This document shows, one piece after another, positions 15,884 to 25,789 of a stretch of 64,000 nt of DNA. How positions within the stretch are numbered: position 1 is the stretch's first letter; every line of letters begins with the position of its first letter. Source of the stretch: an uncultured Eubacteriales bacterium (GTDB taxonomy: Bacteria; Bacillota; Clostridia; Oscillospirales; UBA644). A program made the translations under genes and the position numbers. The DNA lies in assembly GCA_934454405.1 (NCBI GenBank), contig CAKSFN010000009.1:1-64000 (forward strand), in the 5' to 3' direction. The notes below the pieces were generated by a model. The model did not search any database. It was not told the DNA's origin and worked only from the letters and a program-made list of their open reading frames with translations.

Positions 15884-16999
15884 TTATGGCAAGACCTTTT
15901 TGAAAAGTTGCGAAAGATAATAAATATATCTTTCCGTTCCCGATATTTCTTCTTCGCATTCTCCGACGTCGTTGACGGCGTAAAGCCCGATTTTGCGAAC
16001 GCTTCCGCCGTAATCGAGAACGAGCTCGCCTCCCTTTGTTCCTTTTTCGTAAGGCGCAAAGTAGCAGGGAAGCAGATTTTCCGTTATTTTCGGCTCGACC
16101 GTTTTTCCTGCGCAAGTGTAAGCGCAGATCGTTTCCGCATTGGTAAAAACTATCTGACCGTCGCCGTTCAACGCGTTCCTGCGAACAAGGTATTCCCCCT
16201 GCCTGTAAAGAACGTATCTGCCTGAAACCGAAAATCCGAGGTCAAACATCGCCGCATGGTCGCGCCAGTCGTTCGGGTCGTTCAGCGTGACGTTTACAAG
16301 CACCGTGCCGTCCCTTTCCGCCGCGGAAACAAGACAGCGCCCCGCCGCCTTGGTGAAACCCGTTTTGACGCCTATCGCGCCGTCGTAAGACGAAAGCAGC
16401 CTGTTTGAGTTCGTTATCGTCATATTTCCGTATTCAATGTGTCTGCTCTTCGACGAAACAAGATCTCTGAACGCTGTGTTGCCTAATGCATAAACGGCTA
16501 TCTTTGCCAACTCCCGTGCCGTTGTGTAATGTCCGTCCGCAGGCATTCCGTTCGGGTTGACGAAGTGTGTTGACGAAAGCCCGAGTGCCGCCGCCTTCTC
16601 GTTCATTTTTTCGGCAAACTTTTCCGAGGAGCCCGCGACGTTTTCCGCAATCACGACAGCCGCGTCGTTTGCGGAACGGAGCATAAGCATGGAAAGCAGA
16701 TCCTTCATTTTAATTTTTTCGCCTTTAATCAATCCGAGCTGCGAGCCGCCTTCGTTCGCCGCGCGCTCCGACACCGCGCAGACTTTTTCGGGGTCGGCTT
16801 CTTCTATCGCGATTATTGCCGTCATTATTTTTGTCGTGCTTGCCGGCGGAAGTTTTGCGTCCGCGTTCTTTTCGTATATGACGCTTCCCGTAACCGCGTT
16901 GACGGTTATCGCGCTCTGTGCCGAGATTGCGGCTGTCATTTTCCCGGGCAACGTGAGAAACGCTGCCGCGGCGAGAATGAAAGATATGTATTTTTTCAT
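15884..16999 (-). CDS. dacF: D-alanyl-D-alanine carboxypeptidase (S11 family, DacF/PBP5 type)
   Basis: 371 residues with a signal peptide (MKKYISFILAAAAFLTLPG) and the three penicillin-binding motifs: S54-TT-K57, S109-A-N111 and K212-T-G. A PBP5-type C-terminal domain and a short tail follow. It trims the terminal D-Ala from peptidoglycan stem peptides outside the membrane. AGGGAG lies upstream of the ATG. It opens an operon with rluB and a phosphoribosyltransferase, an order also known around sporulation-linked dacF genes, and is divergent from the AlkD-like gene. Confidence 0.9.
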   Translation of the reverse strand: MKKYISFILAAAAFLTLPGKMTAAISAQSAITVNAVTGSVIYEKNADAKLPPASTTKIMTAIIAIEEADPEKVCAVSERAANEGGSQLGLIKGEKIKMKDLLSMLMLRSANDAAVVIAENVAGSSEKFAEKMNEKAAALGLSSTHFVNPNGMPADGHYTTARELAKIAVYALGNTAFRDLVSSKSRHIEYGNMTITNSNRLLSSYDGAIGVKTGFTKAAGRCLVSAAERDGTVLVNVTLNDPNDWRDHAAMFDLGFSVSGRYVLYRQGEYLVRRNALNGDGQIVFTNAETICAYTCAGKTVEPKITENLLPCYFAPYEKGTKGGELVLDYGGSVRKIGLYAVNDVGECEEEISGTERYIYYLSQLFKKVLP

Positions 17000-17066
17000 C
17001 TTAAAAGTCTCCCTTTGTTTTAATAATGTTTATGCTTTTGCCTTATTTAATTATGCAGTAAAGATA

Positions 17067-17095
17067 TTGACAATTCAGCACCGTTATTGTATAAT
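17067..17095 (+). promoter_or_regulatory. Consensus promoter for the AlkD-like gene
   Basis: TTGACA (17067-17072), 17 bases, TATAAT (17090-17095): an exact consensus match, 28 bases ahead of the start codon. Confidence 0.9.
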
Positions 17096-17123
17096 AATAA
17101 TACTTTGTACGGGGAGTAGTATT

Positions 17124-17831
17124 ATGACCGCAGCGGAAAATGTCAGAGCGCGGCTTTTTGCGCTGAAAGATGAAAAATTCGCCGAATTTACCCGAAAACT
17201 CATTCCGAACGTCGCTCCCGAAAAGGTTATCGGCGTTCGCGCTCCGCTTCTCCGTGCCTATGCGAAGGAATTGTTTGCGAGCGCGGCGGAAAAGGAGTTT
17301 TTTGACGATCTTCCGCACGTTTATCTGGAAGAAAACACTCTTCACGGGCTTCTCGTTTCAAATTTGAAAGACCCCGCCGAAATTCTTGACCGTCTCGACG
17401 CTTTTCTGCCGTTTGTCGATAATTGGGCGACCTGCGACACGATAAGTCCGAAGCATCTTGCGAAAAACCGAGAGCTGCTTGCGAAAAAAGCCCTTGAATG
17501 GCTTGCGTCGGAAAAAACATATACGGTCAGGTTCGGCGTTAATATGTTTATGCAGTTTTTTCTCGGTGAAAACTTCAACGCGGCGTATGCGGAACGCATA
17601 GCCGCAATACGTTCCGACGAATATTACGTCAGAATGGGTGTTGCGTGGTATTTTGCCACCGCTCTCGCGAAAAACTATGACGAAACGCTGCCTTTTATCA
17701 CGGACGGCAGGCTTGACGCGCAAACGCATAACAAAGCGATACAAAAAGCGACCGAAAGCTTCCGCGTGACCGTTGAACACAAGGCGGAACTGCGGCGATA
17801 TAAGATAAAAAACAATAAAAACAATAAATAG
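17124..17831 (+). CDS. AlkD-like DNA alkylation repair protein
   Basis: 235 residues of HEAT-like helical repeats. The block DNWATCDTISPKHL is the family's conserved segment with Trp and Asp near the damaged base, and VRMGVAWYFATAL is the second conserved Trp-bearing stretch. AlkD-type proteins remove or bind bulky alkylated bases without flipping them. The ATG at 17124 follows GGGGAG; the longer in-frame stretch back to 16557 is antisense to dacF and overlaps the promoter, so it is rejected. The C terminus ends in a Lys/Asn-rich tail. Confidence 0.85.
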   Translation: MTAAENVRARLFALKDEKFAEFTRKLIPNVAPEKVIGVRAPLLRAYAKELFASAAEKEFFDDLPHVYLEENTLHGLLVSNLKDPAEILDRLDAFLPFVDNWATCDTISPKHLAKNRELLAKKALEWLASEKTYTVRFGVNMFMQFFLGENFNAAYAERIAAIRSDEYYVRMGVAWYFATALAKNYDETLPFITDGRLDAQTHNKAIQKATESFRVTVEHKAELRRYKIKNNKNNK

Positions 17832-17870
17832 CAAAACTTTACAGGAACTTTTATGTTCGGGAGAAAGACC

Positions 17871-20800
17871 ATGAAGAGAAGACTTACCGTTTTAACTGCT
17901 GCTGCGCTCGCCGTCTGCTGTATCGTCGGACTGTTTTCGGGCTGTACCGTTATCGTTAAAAACAGCCCCTACGCCGACCTTGCGGGCAAAGTGGCTTCCG
18001 CCGAGTATTCATTTGTTGATGAAAGTCTCGAGGCGGAACAGTTGTACCCCGTGTCAAAAGGCGGTACTATGTATTTTGTCAGCGCGGACGGCGACGACTT
18101 AAACGACGGTCTTACTCCCGAAACACCGATAAAAACCCTTTCGAAAGCGTCTTCGCTTTCTCTCAAAGCGGGAGACTCCGTGCTTTTCAGAAAAGGCGAT
18201 ACGTTTGTCGGCAACCTGCGTTATTCGGATCTTGAAGGTTCAAAAGAGAATCCGATAACGATAGCGTCCTACGGCGACGGTGACGAAAGGCCCGTTATAA
18301 CGAACGGAAACGAAACTTTGCGAGGCGGAGATATTGTCGGTATTTATAACTCCCGCGGCGTTGTTGTAAGAGATTTGAAAATAGATGCTTATGCGTCAAG
18401 CGCGGCTTACAGTGAAACCGTTGTGACAGGCATAACCTATTCTTACGGCAAAACGATAGATAAACCGAACCTTGACATTTATATCGTAAACAATGTTGTT
18501 CAGGGACATGATATCACCGGAGAGCATCCCGACTCCGATTCAAACATATACGGGATAACCGGAAGCGTTTATGCGGGAAATACACCTGACTATGCAATAG
18601 GTATGTATATTCTTAAAAATGAAGTAAGTTACGTCGGTCGTGTCGGCATTCGTACAACGGGCGGCTACAACAGAAACGACGATGATGAGAATACATATAC
18701 AGAGACTGTCAGAAGATCGTACAGAGGTGCGCATTTGGATGGTAACACGGTTCACCATATCGGGCAGATAGGTATGTATGTTATTGGCGGTACCGACAGT
18801 ACGATGGACAGAAATCTTGTTTATCAGACATGTATCGCAACAAAACGTGGCGGATTTGACGGACAGTGTGGCATAATGTTTTATCAGAGCGAACATTCCT
18901 CCGCCAGATACAATGTTATTTACGATGTTTTCGATGCCGGAACCTCTCTTGACGGTATGGGAATAGATATAGACTGGTACTGTGACCATATAACGCTTGA
19001 ATATAATTATGTCTATAATTGTAAGGGCGACGGTATCGGAACAATGGCAAACTCAAACAGTACAATAGCACATAACAGACTTGACGCCAATTTGGGTGCA
19101 TCTAACCATACAGGCTCGATCGTGTTGAGTAACTTGGTTCAACCCGGGTTTTCCGCACGTGCGGTGACAGACTGCCATATTTATGATAACCTTATAATTC
19201 AGACGGAAAAAAGTATTCCCGCTTTCAGAACCATTCATGAGGGTGGGTTGATGAATTATTCCGGCAGCGAATTTGTCGGAAATCATATTGTTTTGAAGTC
19301 GGAAACAGATGTCTCGAATTACTATTGGATAAGCATAAACAGGCCTCTTCAATGGTACAAATTCGCGGAAAACAAGTTTTATTCGACGTCTCCCGACAGT
19401 CCGTTCCGTGTGTTTGATAAAACTGTAAAAAAGAATCTTAACGCAGACGAGGGCGCGCAGGTATATAAGGCGGGCGAAGGCTCTCCGTTTTCGTCGTGGC
19501 AGAAACGCGACCTCGGTTCGACTTACGAGATGAGAAGCGACGACGCTCCGTCAAAGGTCGAAAATGTTACCTGCACCTATGAAAACGGCAAGCTGCTGCT
19601 GAATATATCGGGCGATATGTCCGACGTATGGCACTACAATATTTACAAGGTCGGATATGATGAATCCGCATCGTATCTTAATATGATAGGTCAGACGGAA
19701 AGCAATACTTTTGAATATGAAGTGCCGCACAGCGGCGAGTTTTACATCATCGTTCAACCCGAATCAAATCAGGGCGTTTACGGCGAGGGAAAGAAGGTTA
19801 AAGTAACGATGAAAAACAACAAAGCCTACGCCGACCTTGCAGGCAAAGAGGCTTCCGCCGTATATGCGTTCACGGATAAAAACCTCGGTGAAGAACAGTT
19901 GTATCCCGTGTCAAAAGGCGGCACCGTGTATTATGTCAGCGCGGAGGGTGACGACGCAAACGACGGTATTACTCCCGAAACGCCGATAAAGACTCTTTCA
20001 AAAGCGTCTTCGCTTTCGCTCAAAGCGGGCGACTCCGTGCTTTTCAGGAAAGGCGATACGTTTGTCGGCAACCTGCATTATTCGGATCTTGAAGGCTCAA
20101 AAGAGAATCCGATAACGATAGCGTCTTACGGAGAGGGTGACAATCGTCCCATATTTACAAACGGGAATGAAACTTTGCGAGGCGGAGATATTGTCGGCAT
20201 TTATAACTCCCGCGGCGTTGTTGTAAGAGATTTTAAAATAGAGGCTTATGCGTCAAGTTCTGCTCATGGCAGTCCTGCAGTAAGAGGTATTGCTTATGAA
20301 TACAAAAAAGCAATAGACAATCCGAATCTTGATATTTATATCGTAAACAATATTATTCGGGGACATGATATTACGGGCGAATATCCCGACACGGATTCTT
20401 ACATTTACGGAATTACCGGTTATGTTTGGGCAAATAGAACATTGGATTATGCGACGGATATATACATTCTTAACAATGATGTAAGTTATGTCGGACTTAA
20501 CGGTATCCAAATGAGAGGTGACTATTCACAGGATTCCGATGATGACGACACTTATTCCAAAAACATCCGCAAATGTTATAAGGGCGCTCATCTTGACGGT
20601 AATACCGTTCACCATATCGGTCAGATAGGCATGTATATCTGCGGCGGCAAGAACTGCACAATGGACAGAAACCTTGTTTATCAGACAAGTATAGTTAAGG
20701 AACGCGCTTTTATGGACGGTCAGTGCGGTATGATGTATATAAAAAGTGAACATTCCTCCGCAAGGTACAATATTATATACGACGCTTATGACGCGGGCGC

Positions 20801-21656
20801 AGCCATTGACGGAATGGGATTTGACATTGACTGGAAGACCGATTATATAACGCTTGAATATAATTACATATCAAACTGCCTCGGCAGCGGTATCGGAACT
20901 CTGTCAAATCTGAACAGTACGATAGCGCATAACCGATTGGAAGGCAACCTCGGCGCCACAAACCATGCCGGGTCACTCACATTGGGTAATTTGGGAGGCG
21001 ATGTGTTCGGTGCCCGTATTTATGATAACCTTATATATCAGACAACCAAATCGGCTCCCGCATTCAGAGCTTTCCATGAGGGCGGCAATAAAAAATTCAC
21101 CGACTGCGAATTTGTCGGTAACCATATAGTATTGAAAGCGGACGTCGATCCCTCGACATACTTCTGGGTAAGTATAAATTCTTCCGTTCAATTTTATAAA
21201 ATTGCCGAGAACAAATACTATTCCGTTTCGCCTGACACTTCGTTCAAGGCTTCCGACCGAACGGCAAAGAAGTATTTGAATTTTGAAGAGGGCGCACAGG
21301 TGTATAAGGCGGGCGCGGGCTCTCCGTTTTCGTCGTGGCAGAAGCGCGACCTCGGTTCGACTTATGAGATGAGAAGCGACGACGCTCCGTCAAAAGTCGA
21401 AAATGTTACCTGCACCTATGAAAACGGCAAGCTGCTGTTGAACATCGCGGGAGATATGTCCGACGTATGGCACTACAATATTTACAAAGTGGGATATAAT
21501 GAATCCGCATCGTATCTTAATATGATAGGTCAGACGGAAAGCAACACTTTTGAATATGAAGTGCCGCACAGCGGCGAGTTTTACATCATCGTTCAACCCG
21601 AATCGAATCAGGGCATTTACGGTGAAGGCTTCAAAATAAAGATTAGCATAGGTTAA
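17871..21656 (+). CDS. Duplicated parallel beta-helix lipoprotein (two helix modules in one chain)
   Basis: About 1261 residues from the ATG at 17871 (GGGAG seven bases upstream). The signal peptide ends in the lipobox LFSGC, so it is probably a lipoprotein. Two homologous halves follow (about 35-640 and 641-1261). Each has a DUF1565-type entry (FVSADGDDLNDGLTPETPIK), a right-handed beta-helix region with repeated Asn-rich strands (HLDGNTVHHIGQIGMYV, MDRNLVYQT, AHNRLDANLGA), and a fibronectin-III-like end (WHYNIYKVGYDESASYLN). The second half lacks a signal and joins at KVKVTMKNNKAYADLAGK. Fold relatives bind or cleave polysaccharides, but no lyase catalytic set was identified. It starts a three-gene tandem array. 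Confidence 0.8.
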   Translation: MKRRLTVLTAAALAVCCIVGLFSGCTVIVKNSPYADLAGKVASAEYSFVDESLEAEQLYPVSKGGTMYFVSADGDDLNDGLTPETPIKTLSKASSLSLKAGDSVLFRKGDTFVGNLRYSDLEGSKENPITIASYGDGDERPVITNGNETLRGGDIVGIYNSRGVVVRDLKIDAYASSAAYSETVVTGITYSYGKTIDKPNLDIYIVNNVVQGHDITGEHPDSDSNIYGITGSVYAGNTPDYAIGMYILKNEVSYVGRVGIRTTGGYNRNDDDENTYTETVRRSYRGAHLDGNTVHHIGQIGMYVIGGTDSTMDRNLVYQTCIATKRGGFDGQCGIMFYQSEHSSARYNVIYDVFDAGTSLDGMGIDIDWYCDHITLEYNYVYNCKGDGIGTMANSNSTIAHNRLDANLGASNHTGSIVLSNLVQPGFSARAVTDCHIYDNLIIQTEKSIPAFRTIHEGGLMNYSGSEFVGNHIVLKSETDVSNYYWISINRPLQWYKFAENKFYSTSPDSPFRVFDKTVKKNLNADEGAQVYKAGEGSPFSSWQKRDLGSTYEMRSDDAPSKVENVTCTYENGKLLLNISGDMSDVWHYNIYKVGYDESASYLNMIGQTESNTFEYEVPHSGEFYIIVQPESNQGVYGEGKKVKVTMKNNKAYADLAGKEASAVYAFTDKNLGEEQLYPVSKGGTVYYVSAEGDDANDGITPETPIKTLSKASSLSLKAGDSVLFRKGDTFVGNLHYSDLEGSKENPITIASYGEGDNRPIFTNGNETLRGGDIVGIYNSRGVVVRDFKIEAYASSSAHGSPAVRGIAYEYKKAIDNPNLDIYIVNNIIRGHDITGEYPDTDSYIYGITGYVWANRTLDYATDIYILNNDVSYVGLNGIQMRGDYSQDSDDDDTYSKNIRKCYKGAHLDGNTVHHIGQIGMYICGGKNCTMDRNLVYQTSIVKERAFMDGQCGMMYIKSEHSSARYNIIYDAYDAGAAIDGMGFDIDWKTDYITLEYNYISNCLGSGIGTLSNLNSTIAHNRLEGNLGATNHAGSLTLGNLGGDVFGARIYDNLIYQTTKSAPAFRAFHEGGNKKFTDCEFVGNHIVLKADVDPSTYFWVSINSSVQFYKIAENKYYSVSPDTSFKASDRTAKKYLNFEEGAQVYKAGAGSPFSSWQKRDLGSTYEMRSDDAPSKVENVTCTYENGKLLLNIAGDMSDVWHYNIYKVGYNESASYLNMIGQTESNTFEYEVPHSGEFYIIVQPESNQGIYGEGFKIKISIG
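19467..19789 (+). repeat. 323-bp module, first of four near-identical copies
   Basis: The segment encoding the linker and C-terminal fibronectin-like domain recurs at 21306-21628, 23343-23665 and 25365-25687, all 323 bases long and in frame. Copies at 19467, 23343 and 25365 differ by only a handful of bases, while the helix regions between them are well diverged. Confidence 0.9.
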
Positions 21657-21806
21657 TTGAAAAATTTAAATTCGTATTAAAGACAGAATGATAATACCCA
21701 CACATTTGACCTGTTTATTCGGGAGGGCGCTATGAAACGCAAGCTCAAAGTTCTGATTACCGCAATCCTTGCGGGCTGCTGTATGGCGGGGCTGCTTTCG
21801 GGCTGT
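21629..21806 (+). repeat. 178-bp gene-end/leader repeat, copy 1 (copy 2 at 23666-23843)
   Basis: Covers the 3' end of one beta-helix gene, the whole spacer, the ribosome site GGGAGGGCGC and the signal-peptide codons of the next. The two copies differ at three bases by eye. With the adjoining 323-bp module this gives about 500 bp of continuous homology at each junction. Confidence 0.9.
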
Positions 21807-23693
21807 TCCGTAATCGTCGGAAATGTCGAGTACATAGACCTTGCGGGGCGGGGCGCTTCCGCCGAGTATTCATTTGTTGATGAAACTCTCGAGGAGGAAC
21901 AGTTGTACCCCGTGTCAAAAGGCGGCGCGATGTATTTTGTCAGCGCGGACGGCGACGACTTAAACGACGGTCTTACTCCCGAAACGCCGATAAAATCGCT
22001 TGCAAAGGCGTCTTCGCTTTCGCTCAAAGCGGGCGACTCCGTGTTCTTCAGAAAAGGCGATACGTTCACGGGAAATTTGTCCTGTTCAAACCTTGACGCG
22101 ACAAAAGAGAACCCCATAACTTTTGCGTCCTATGGCGACGGTGACGAAAGACCCGTTATAACGAACGGAAACGAAACGCTGAAAAACGAAACGGTTATAA
22201 ACTTTTTTAACTCTTCGGGCGTTGTTATAAGAGATCTGAAAATAGATGTTTATACAACAAGCCGAGTTTTACGCACATATTCCGCAACGGGCATAAATTT
22301 GAGTTATAACCATGTCGGAGATAAAAAGTTCCGCGATATTTATATCGTCAACAACGTTCTTCGCGGTCACGATTTCAGCGGCGAATATATCGACGAGGAC
22401 ACCAATGCTTTGGGAATAACTGTCTCTTCCGTAGAAGCGTCGCATGACGGTCAACCCGTAGAGACCCTGACCGACGCATATATTCTGAATAATGATGTCG
22501 GTTATTTCGGACGTGTGGGTATGAGCGTTGCCGGTACTGTTGCCGGCGAAGGTTGGTGGTCGAACCAAAAGGCGAGAAACAAATTTGTCGGCATACACAT
22601 GGACGGCAACACGGTTCATCATATCGGCGGTCTGGGAATGTACATTTCGGGCGGCAAAAACTGCACGATGGACAGAAACCTTGTTTATCAGACCGGTATT
22701 ACCACGGACAAGGACGCCATCGAGGGCGAATGCGGCATTATGTATATTTCGAGCGAATATTCTTTATGCCGATACAATGTTATTTATGATGTGTTCGATG
22801 CGGGCACGGGTCATGACTCAATGGGCATAGACATCGACTGGAACACCGACCATATAACGGTTGAGTACAACCATTGCTATAACTGTCAGGGTGACGGCAT
22901 AGGCACAATGGCAAACCAGAACAGCATTATAGCGCATAACAGAATAGAAAACGCAAAAGGCGAGACGAACCATGCGGGCTCACTTGTTCTGGACAATTTC
23001 ACGGACCGCAGTTATCCGCTGACGGAAGACTTGTTCTCGATAACGAACTGCCGGATATACGATAATCTGATAATTCATACAAACCCGAACGTTCCTGTTT
23101 TTCGCTGTATATCGTCGAACGGCAACACGGACTATTTCGGCAACGAGTTTACGGATAATCATCTTGTTCTGAATGCGGATACCGATGTTTCGAGCTATTT
23201 TTGGATAAAAATACCCCGACCCCTTCACTGGTATAAGTTCGCGGAAAACAAGTTTTATTCGGTTGACCCCGACAGCTCGTTTAATGTTTTCGACAAGACC
23301 ACTCTGAAAAGGCTTAATTATGAAGAAGGCGCTCGACCCTACAAGGCGGGCGAAGGCTCTCCGTTTTCGTCGTGGCAGAAACGCGACCTCGGTTCGACTT
23401 ACGAGATGAGAAGCGACGACGCTCCGTCAAAGGTCGAAAATGTTACCTGCACCTATGAAAACGGCAAGCTGCTGCTGAATATATCGGGCGATATGTCCGA
23501 CGTATGGCACTACAATATTTACAAGGTCGGATATGATGAATCCGCATCGTATCTTAATATGATAGGTCAGACGGAAAGCAATACTTTTGAATATGAAGTG
23601 CCGCACAACGGCGAGTTTTACATCATCGTTCAACCTGAATCGAATCAGGGCATTTACGGTGAAGGCTTCAAAATAAAGATTAGCATAGGTTAA
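21732..23693 (+). CDS. Parallel beta-helix lipoprotein, second of three
   Basis: 653 residues. The signal peptide ends in lipobox LLSGC. A DUF1565-type segment lies at about 68-95 (YFVSADGDDLNDGLTPETP), the beta-helix at about 120-480 with blocks such as HMDGNTVHHIGGLGMYI, MDRNLVYQT and ITVEYNHCYNCQGDGIGT, and a fibronectin-like domain at about 560-653. It equals one half of the preceding gene in architecture. GGGAGGGCGC sits before the ATG. Spacer and leader are almost identical to those of the third gene, a sign of recent duplication. Probably an outer-face protein that binds or acts on glycan. Confidence 0.8.
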   Translation: MKRKLKVLITAILAGCCMAGLLSGCSVIVGNVEYIDLAGRGASAEYSFVDETLEEEQLYPVSKGGAMYFVSADGDDLNDGLTPETPIKSLAKASSLSLKAGDSVFFRKGDTFTGNLSCSNLDATKENPITFASYGDGDERPVITNGNETLKNETVINFFNSSGVVIRDLKIDVYTTSRVLRTYSATGINLSYNHVGDKKFRDIYIVNNVLRGHDFSGEYIDEDTNALGITVSSVEASHDGQPVETLTDAYILNNDVGYFGRVGMSVAGTVAGEGWWSNQKARNKFVGIHMDGNTVHHIGGLGMYISGGKNCTMDRNLVYQTGITTDKDAIEGECGIMYISSEYSLCRYNVIYDVFDAGTGHDSMGIDIDWNTDHITVEYNHCYNCQGDGIGTMANQNSIIAHNRIENAKGETNHAGSLVLDNFTDRSYPLTEDLFSITNCRIYDNLIIHTNPNVPVFRCISSNGNTDYFGNEFTDNHLVLNADTDVSSYFWIKIPRPLHWYKFAENKFYSVDPDSSFNVFDKTTLKRLNYEEGARPYKAGEGSPFSSWQKRDLGSTYEMRSDDAPSKVENVTCTYENGKLLLNISGDMSDVWHYNIYKVGYDESASYLNMIGQTESNTFEYEVPHNGEFYIIVQPESNQGIYGEGFKIKISIG

Positions 23694-23768
23694 TTGAAAA
23701 ATTTAAATTCGTATTAAAGACAGAATGATAATACCCACACATTTGACCTGTTTATTCGGGAGGGCGCT

Positions 23769-25715
23769 ATGAAACGCAAACTCAAAGTTCTGATTGCCGC
23801 AATCCTTGCGGTCTGCTGTATGGCGGGGCTGCTTTCGGGCTGTACCGTTATCGTTAAAAACAGCCCCTACGCCGACCTTGCGGGCAAAGAGGCTTCCGCC
23901 GCATATTCGTTCACGGATAAAAACCTCGGTGAAGAACAGTTGTATCCCGTGTCAAAAGGCGGCACCGTGTATTATGTCAGCTCGGAGGGCGACGACGCAA
24001 ACAACGGTTTGACGCCCGAAACGCCGATAAAATCGCTTGCAAAGGCGTCTTCGCTTTCACTCAAAGCGGGCGATTCGGTGCTTTTCAGAAAAGACGATAC
24101 GTTCACAGGTAGTTTGTCCTATTCAAACCTTGACGCGACAAAAGAGAACCCCATAACTTTTGCATCATACGGCGACGGTGACGAACGACCCGTTATAACG
24201 AACGGAAACGAGATCCTGCGAGGAGGAAACATTATAAATGTTCAGAACTCGTCGGGTGTCGTCATAAGAGATTTGCAGGTGAATGCTTATGCGTCAAGTT
24301 CCGCACACAACGGAACGTGCGTGACCGGCATAGGTTACGGTGTCGGAGTGGCAAGAGAAGAAAGTTATCACGACATTTACATCGTCAACAATGTTCTTCG
24401 TGCCTATGATTTCAGCGGCGAATATCCCGACGCGGACTCGAACGCATACGGCATAAGTGTTGGCGGATGGGACGGTACTGTCAAAGAAAGTCTTACCGGC
24501 GTACATATTCTCAAAAACGATGTCAGTTACTTCGGACGTGTCGGTATAATTGCAAGCGGAACAGTTCCCGACAATGACGATTATAACCGCACGGCACGCA
24601 AAAAGATTTCGGATATCCACATAGACGGCAATACCGTTCATCATATCGGTCAGATAGGTATGTATATCATGGGCGGTGTGAATTGCACCATGGACAGAAA
24701 CCTTGTTTATCAGACAGGAATCGCAACGGAGCGCGGCGGGATTGACGGTCAATGCGGTATTATGTATATCACAAGTGAATATTCCGTCTGCCGATACAAT
24801 GTCGTTTATGATATATATGCAGCAGGTTCGCGGTTTGATGCGATGGGTATAGATGTGGACTGGAACACCGACAACATAACCGTTGAATACAATCTTTGCT
24901 ATAATTGCCTCGGTGACGGAATCGGAACAATGGCAACCCAGAACAGCATTATAGCGCATAACAGGATAGAAGACAGTCAGGGTGCGACCAATCATAATGC
25001 CTCAATAGGCGTCAGCAACTATATTGACAAAAACTGGCCTTTGACGGAAGAAGTTTTCTCCGTAATCAACTGCCGCATCTATGACAATCTTATTCTTCAC
25101 ACAAATCCCGATGTTTGCGTTTTCAGATGTATTGCAGATAACGGCATACCTAAATGGGAGAAAAACGAATTTGTCGGAAATCATATTGTTTTGAAGTCGG
25201 AAACAGATGTCTCGAATTTCTATTGGATAAACATAAACAGGCCTCTTCAATGGTACAAATTCGCGGAAAACAAGTTTTATTCGACGTCTCCCGACAGTCC
25301 GTTCCGTGTGTTTGATAAAACTGTAAAAAAGAATCTTAACGCAGACGAGGGCGCGCAGGTATATAAGGCGGGCGAAGGCTCTCCGTTTTCGTCGTGGCAG
25401 AAACGCGACCTCGGTTCGACTTACGAGATGAGAAGCGACGACGCTCCGTCAAAGGTCGAAAATGTTACCTGCACCTATGAAAACGGCAAGCTGCTGCTGA
25501 ATATATCGGGCGATATGTCCGACGTATGGCACTACAATATTTACAAGGTCGGATATGATGAATCCGCATCGTATCTTAATATGATAGGTCAGACGGAAAG
25601 CAATACTTTTGAATATGAAGTGCCGCACAACGGCGAGTTTTACATCATCGTTCAACCCGAATCGAATCAGGGCATTTACGGTGAAGGCTTCAAAATTAAG
25701 ATAAACATAGACTGA
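23769..25715 (+). CDS. Parallel beta-helix lipoprotein, third of three
   Basis: 648 residues with lipobox LLSGC, DUF1565-type entry (YYVSSEGDDANNGLTPETP), beta-helix (HIDGNTVHHIGQIGMYI, ITVEYNLCYNCLGDGIGT) and the shared fibronectin-like end. It is a mosaic: its mature N terminus (TVIVKNSPYADLAGKEASA) matches the first gene, its leader matches the second, and bases about 25168-25687 nearly equal 19268-19789 of the first gene. A terminator follows the stop, so the array probably ends here. Confidence 0.8.
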   Translation: MKRKLKVLIAAILAVCCMAGLLSGCTVIVKNSPYADLAGKEASAAYSFTDKNLGEEQLYPVSKGGTVYYVSSEGDDANNGLTPETPIKSLAKASSLSLKAGDSVLFRKDDTFTGSLSYSNLDATKENPITFASYGDGDERPVITNGNEILRGGNIINVQNSSGVVIRDLQVNAYASSSAHNGTCVTGIGYGVGVAREESYHDIYIVNNVLRAYDFSGEYPDADSNAYGISVGGWDGTVKESLTGVHILKNDVSYFGRVGIIASGTVPDNDDYNRTARKKISDIHIDGNTVHHIGQIGMYIMGGVNCTMDRNLVYQTGIATERGGIDGQCGIMYITSEYSVCRYNVVYDIYAAGSRFDAMGIDVDWNTDNITVEYNLCYNCLGDGIGTMATQNSIIAHNRIEDSQGATNHNASIGVSNYIDKNWPLTEEVFSVINCRIYDNLILHTNPDVCVFRCIADNGIPKWEKNEFVGNHIVLKSETDVSNFYWININRPLQWYKFAENKFYSTSPDSPFRVFDKTVKKNLNADEGAQVYKAGEGSPFSSWQKRDLGSTYEMRSDDAPSKVENVTCTYENGKLLLNISGDMSDVWHYNIYKVGYDESASYLNMIGQTESNTFEYEVPHNGEFYIIVQPESNQGIYGEGFKIKINID

Positions 25716-25719
25716 TAGT

Positions 25720-25759
25720 AAATAAGAGCGGCAGGCAAAGTCCCGTCGCTCTTATTTTT
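25720..25759 (+). terminator. Terminator of the beta-helix gene array
   Basis: AAATAAGAGCG pairs with CGCTCTTATTT; the stem continues inward with one wobble and one mismatch and is followed by TTTTTG. Confidence 0.85.
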
Positions 25760-25789
25760 GTGAAAAAGGAAAAACATACATTGTCGAAT

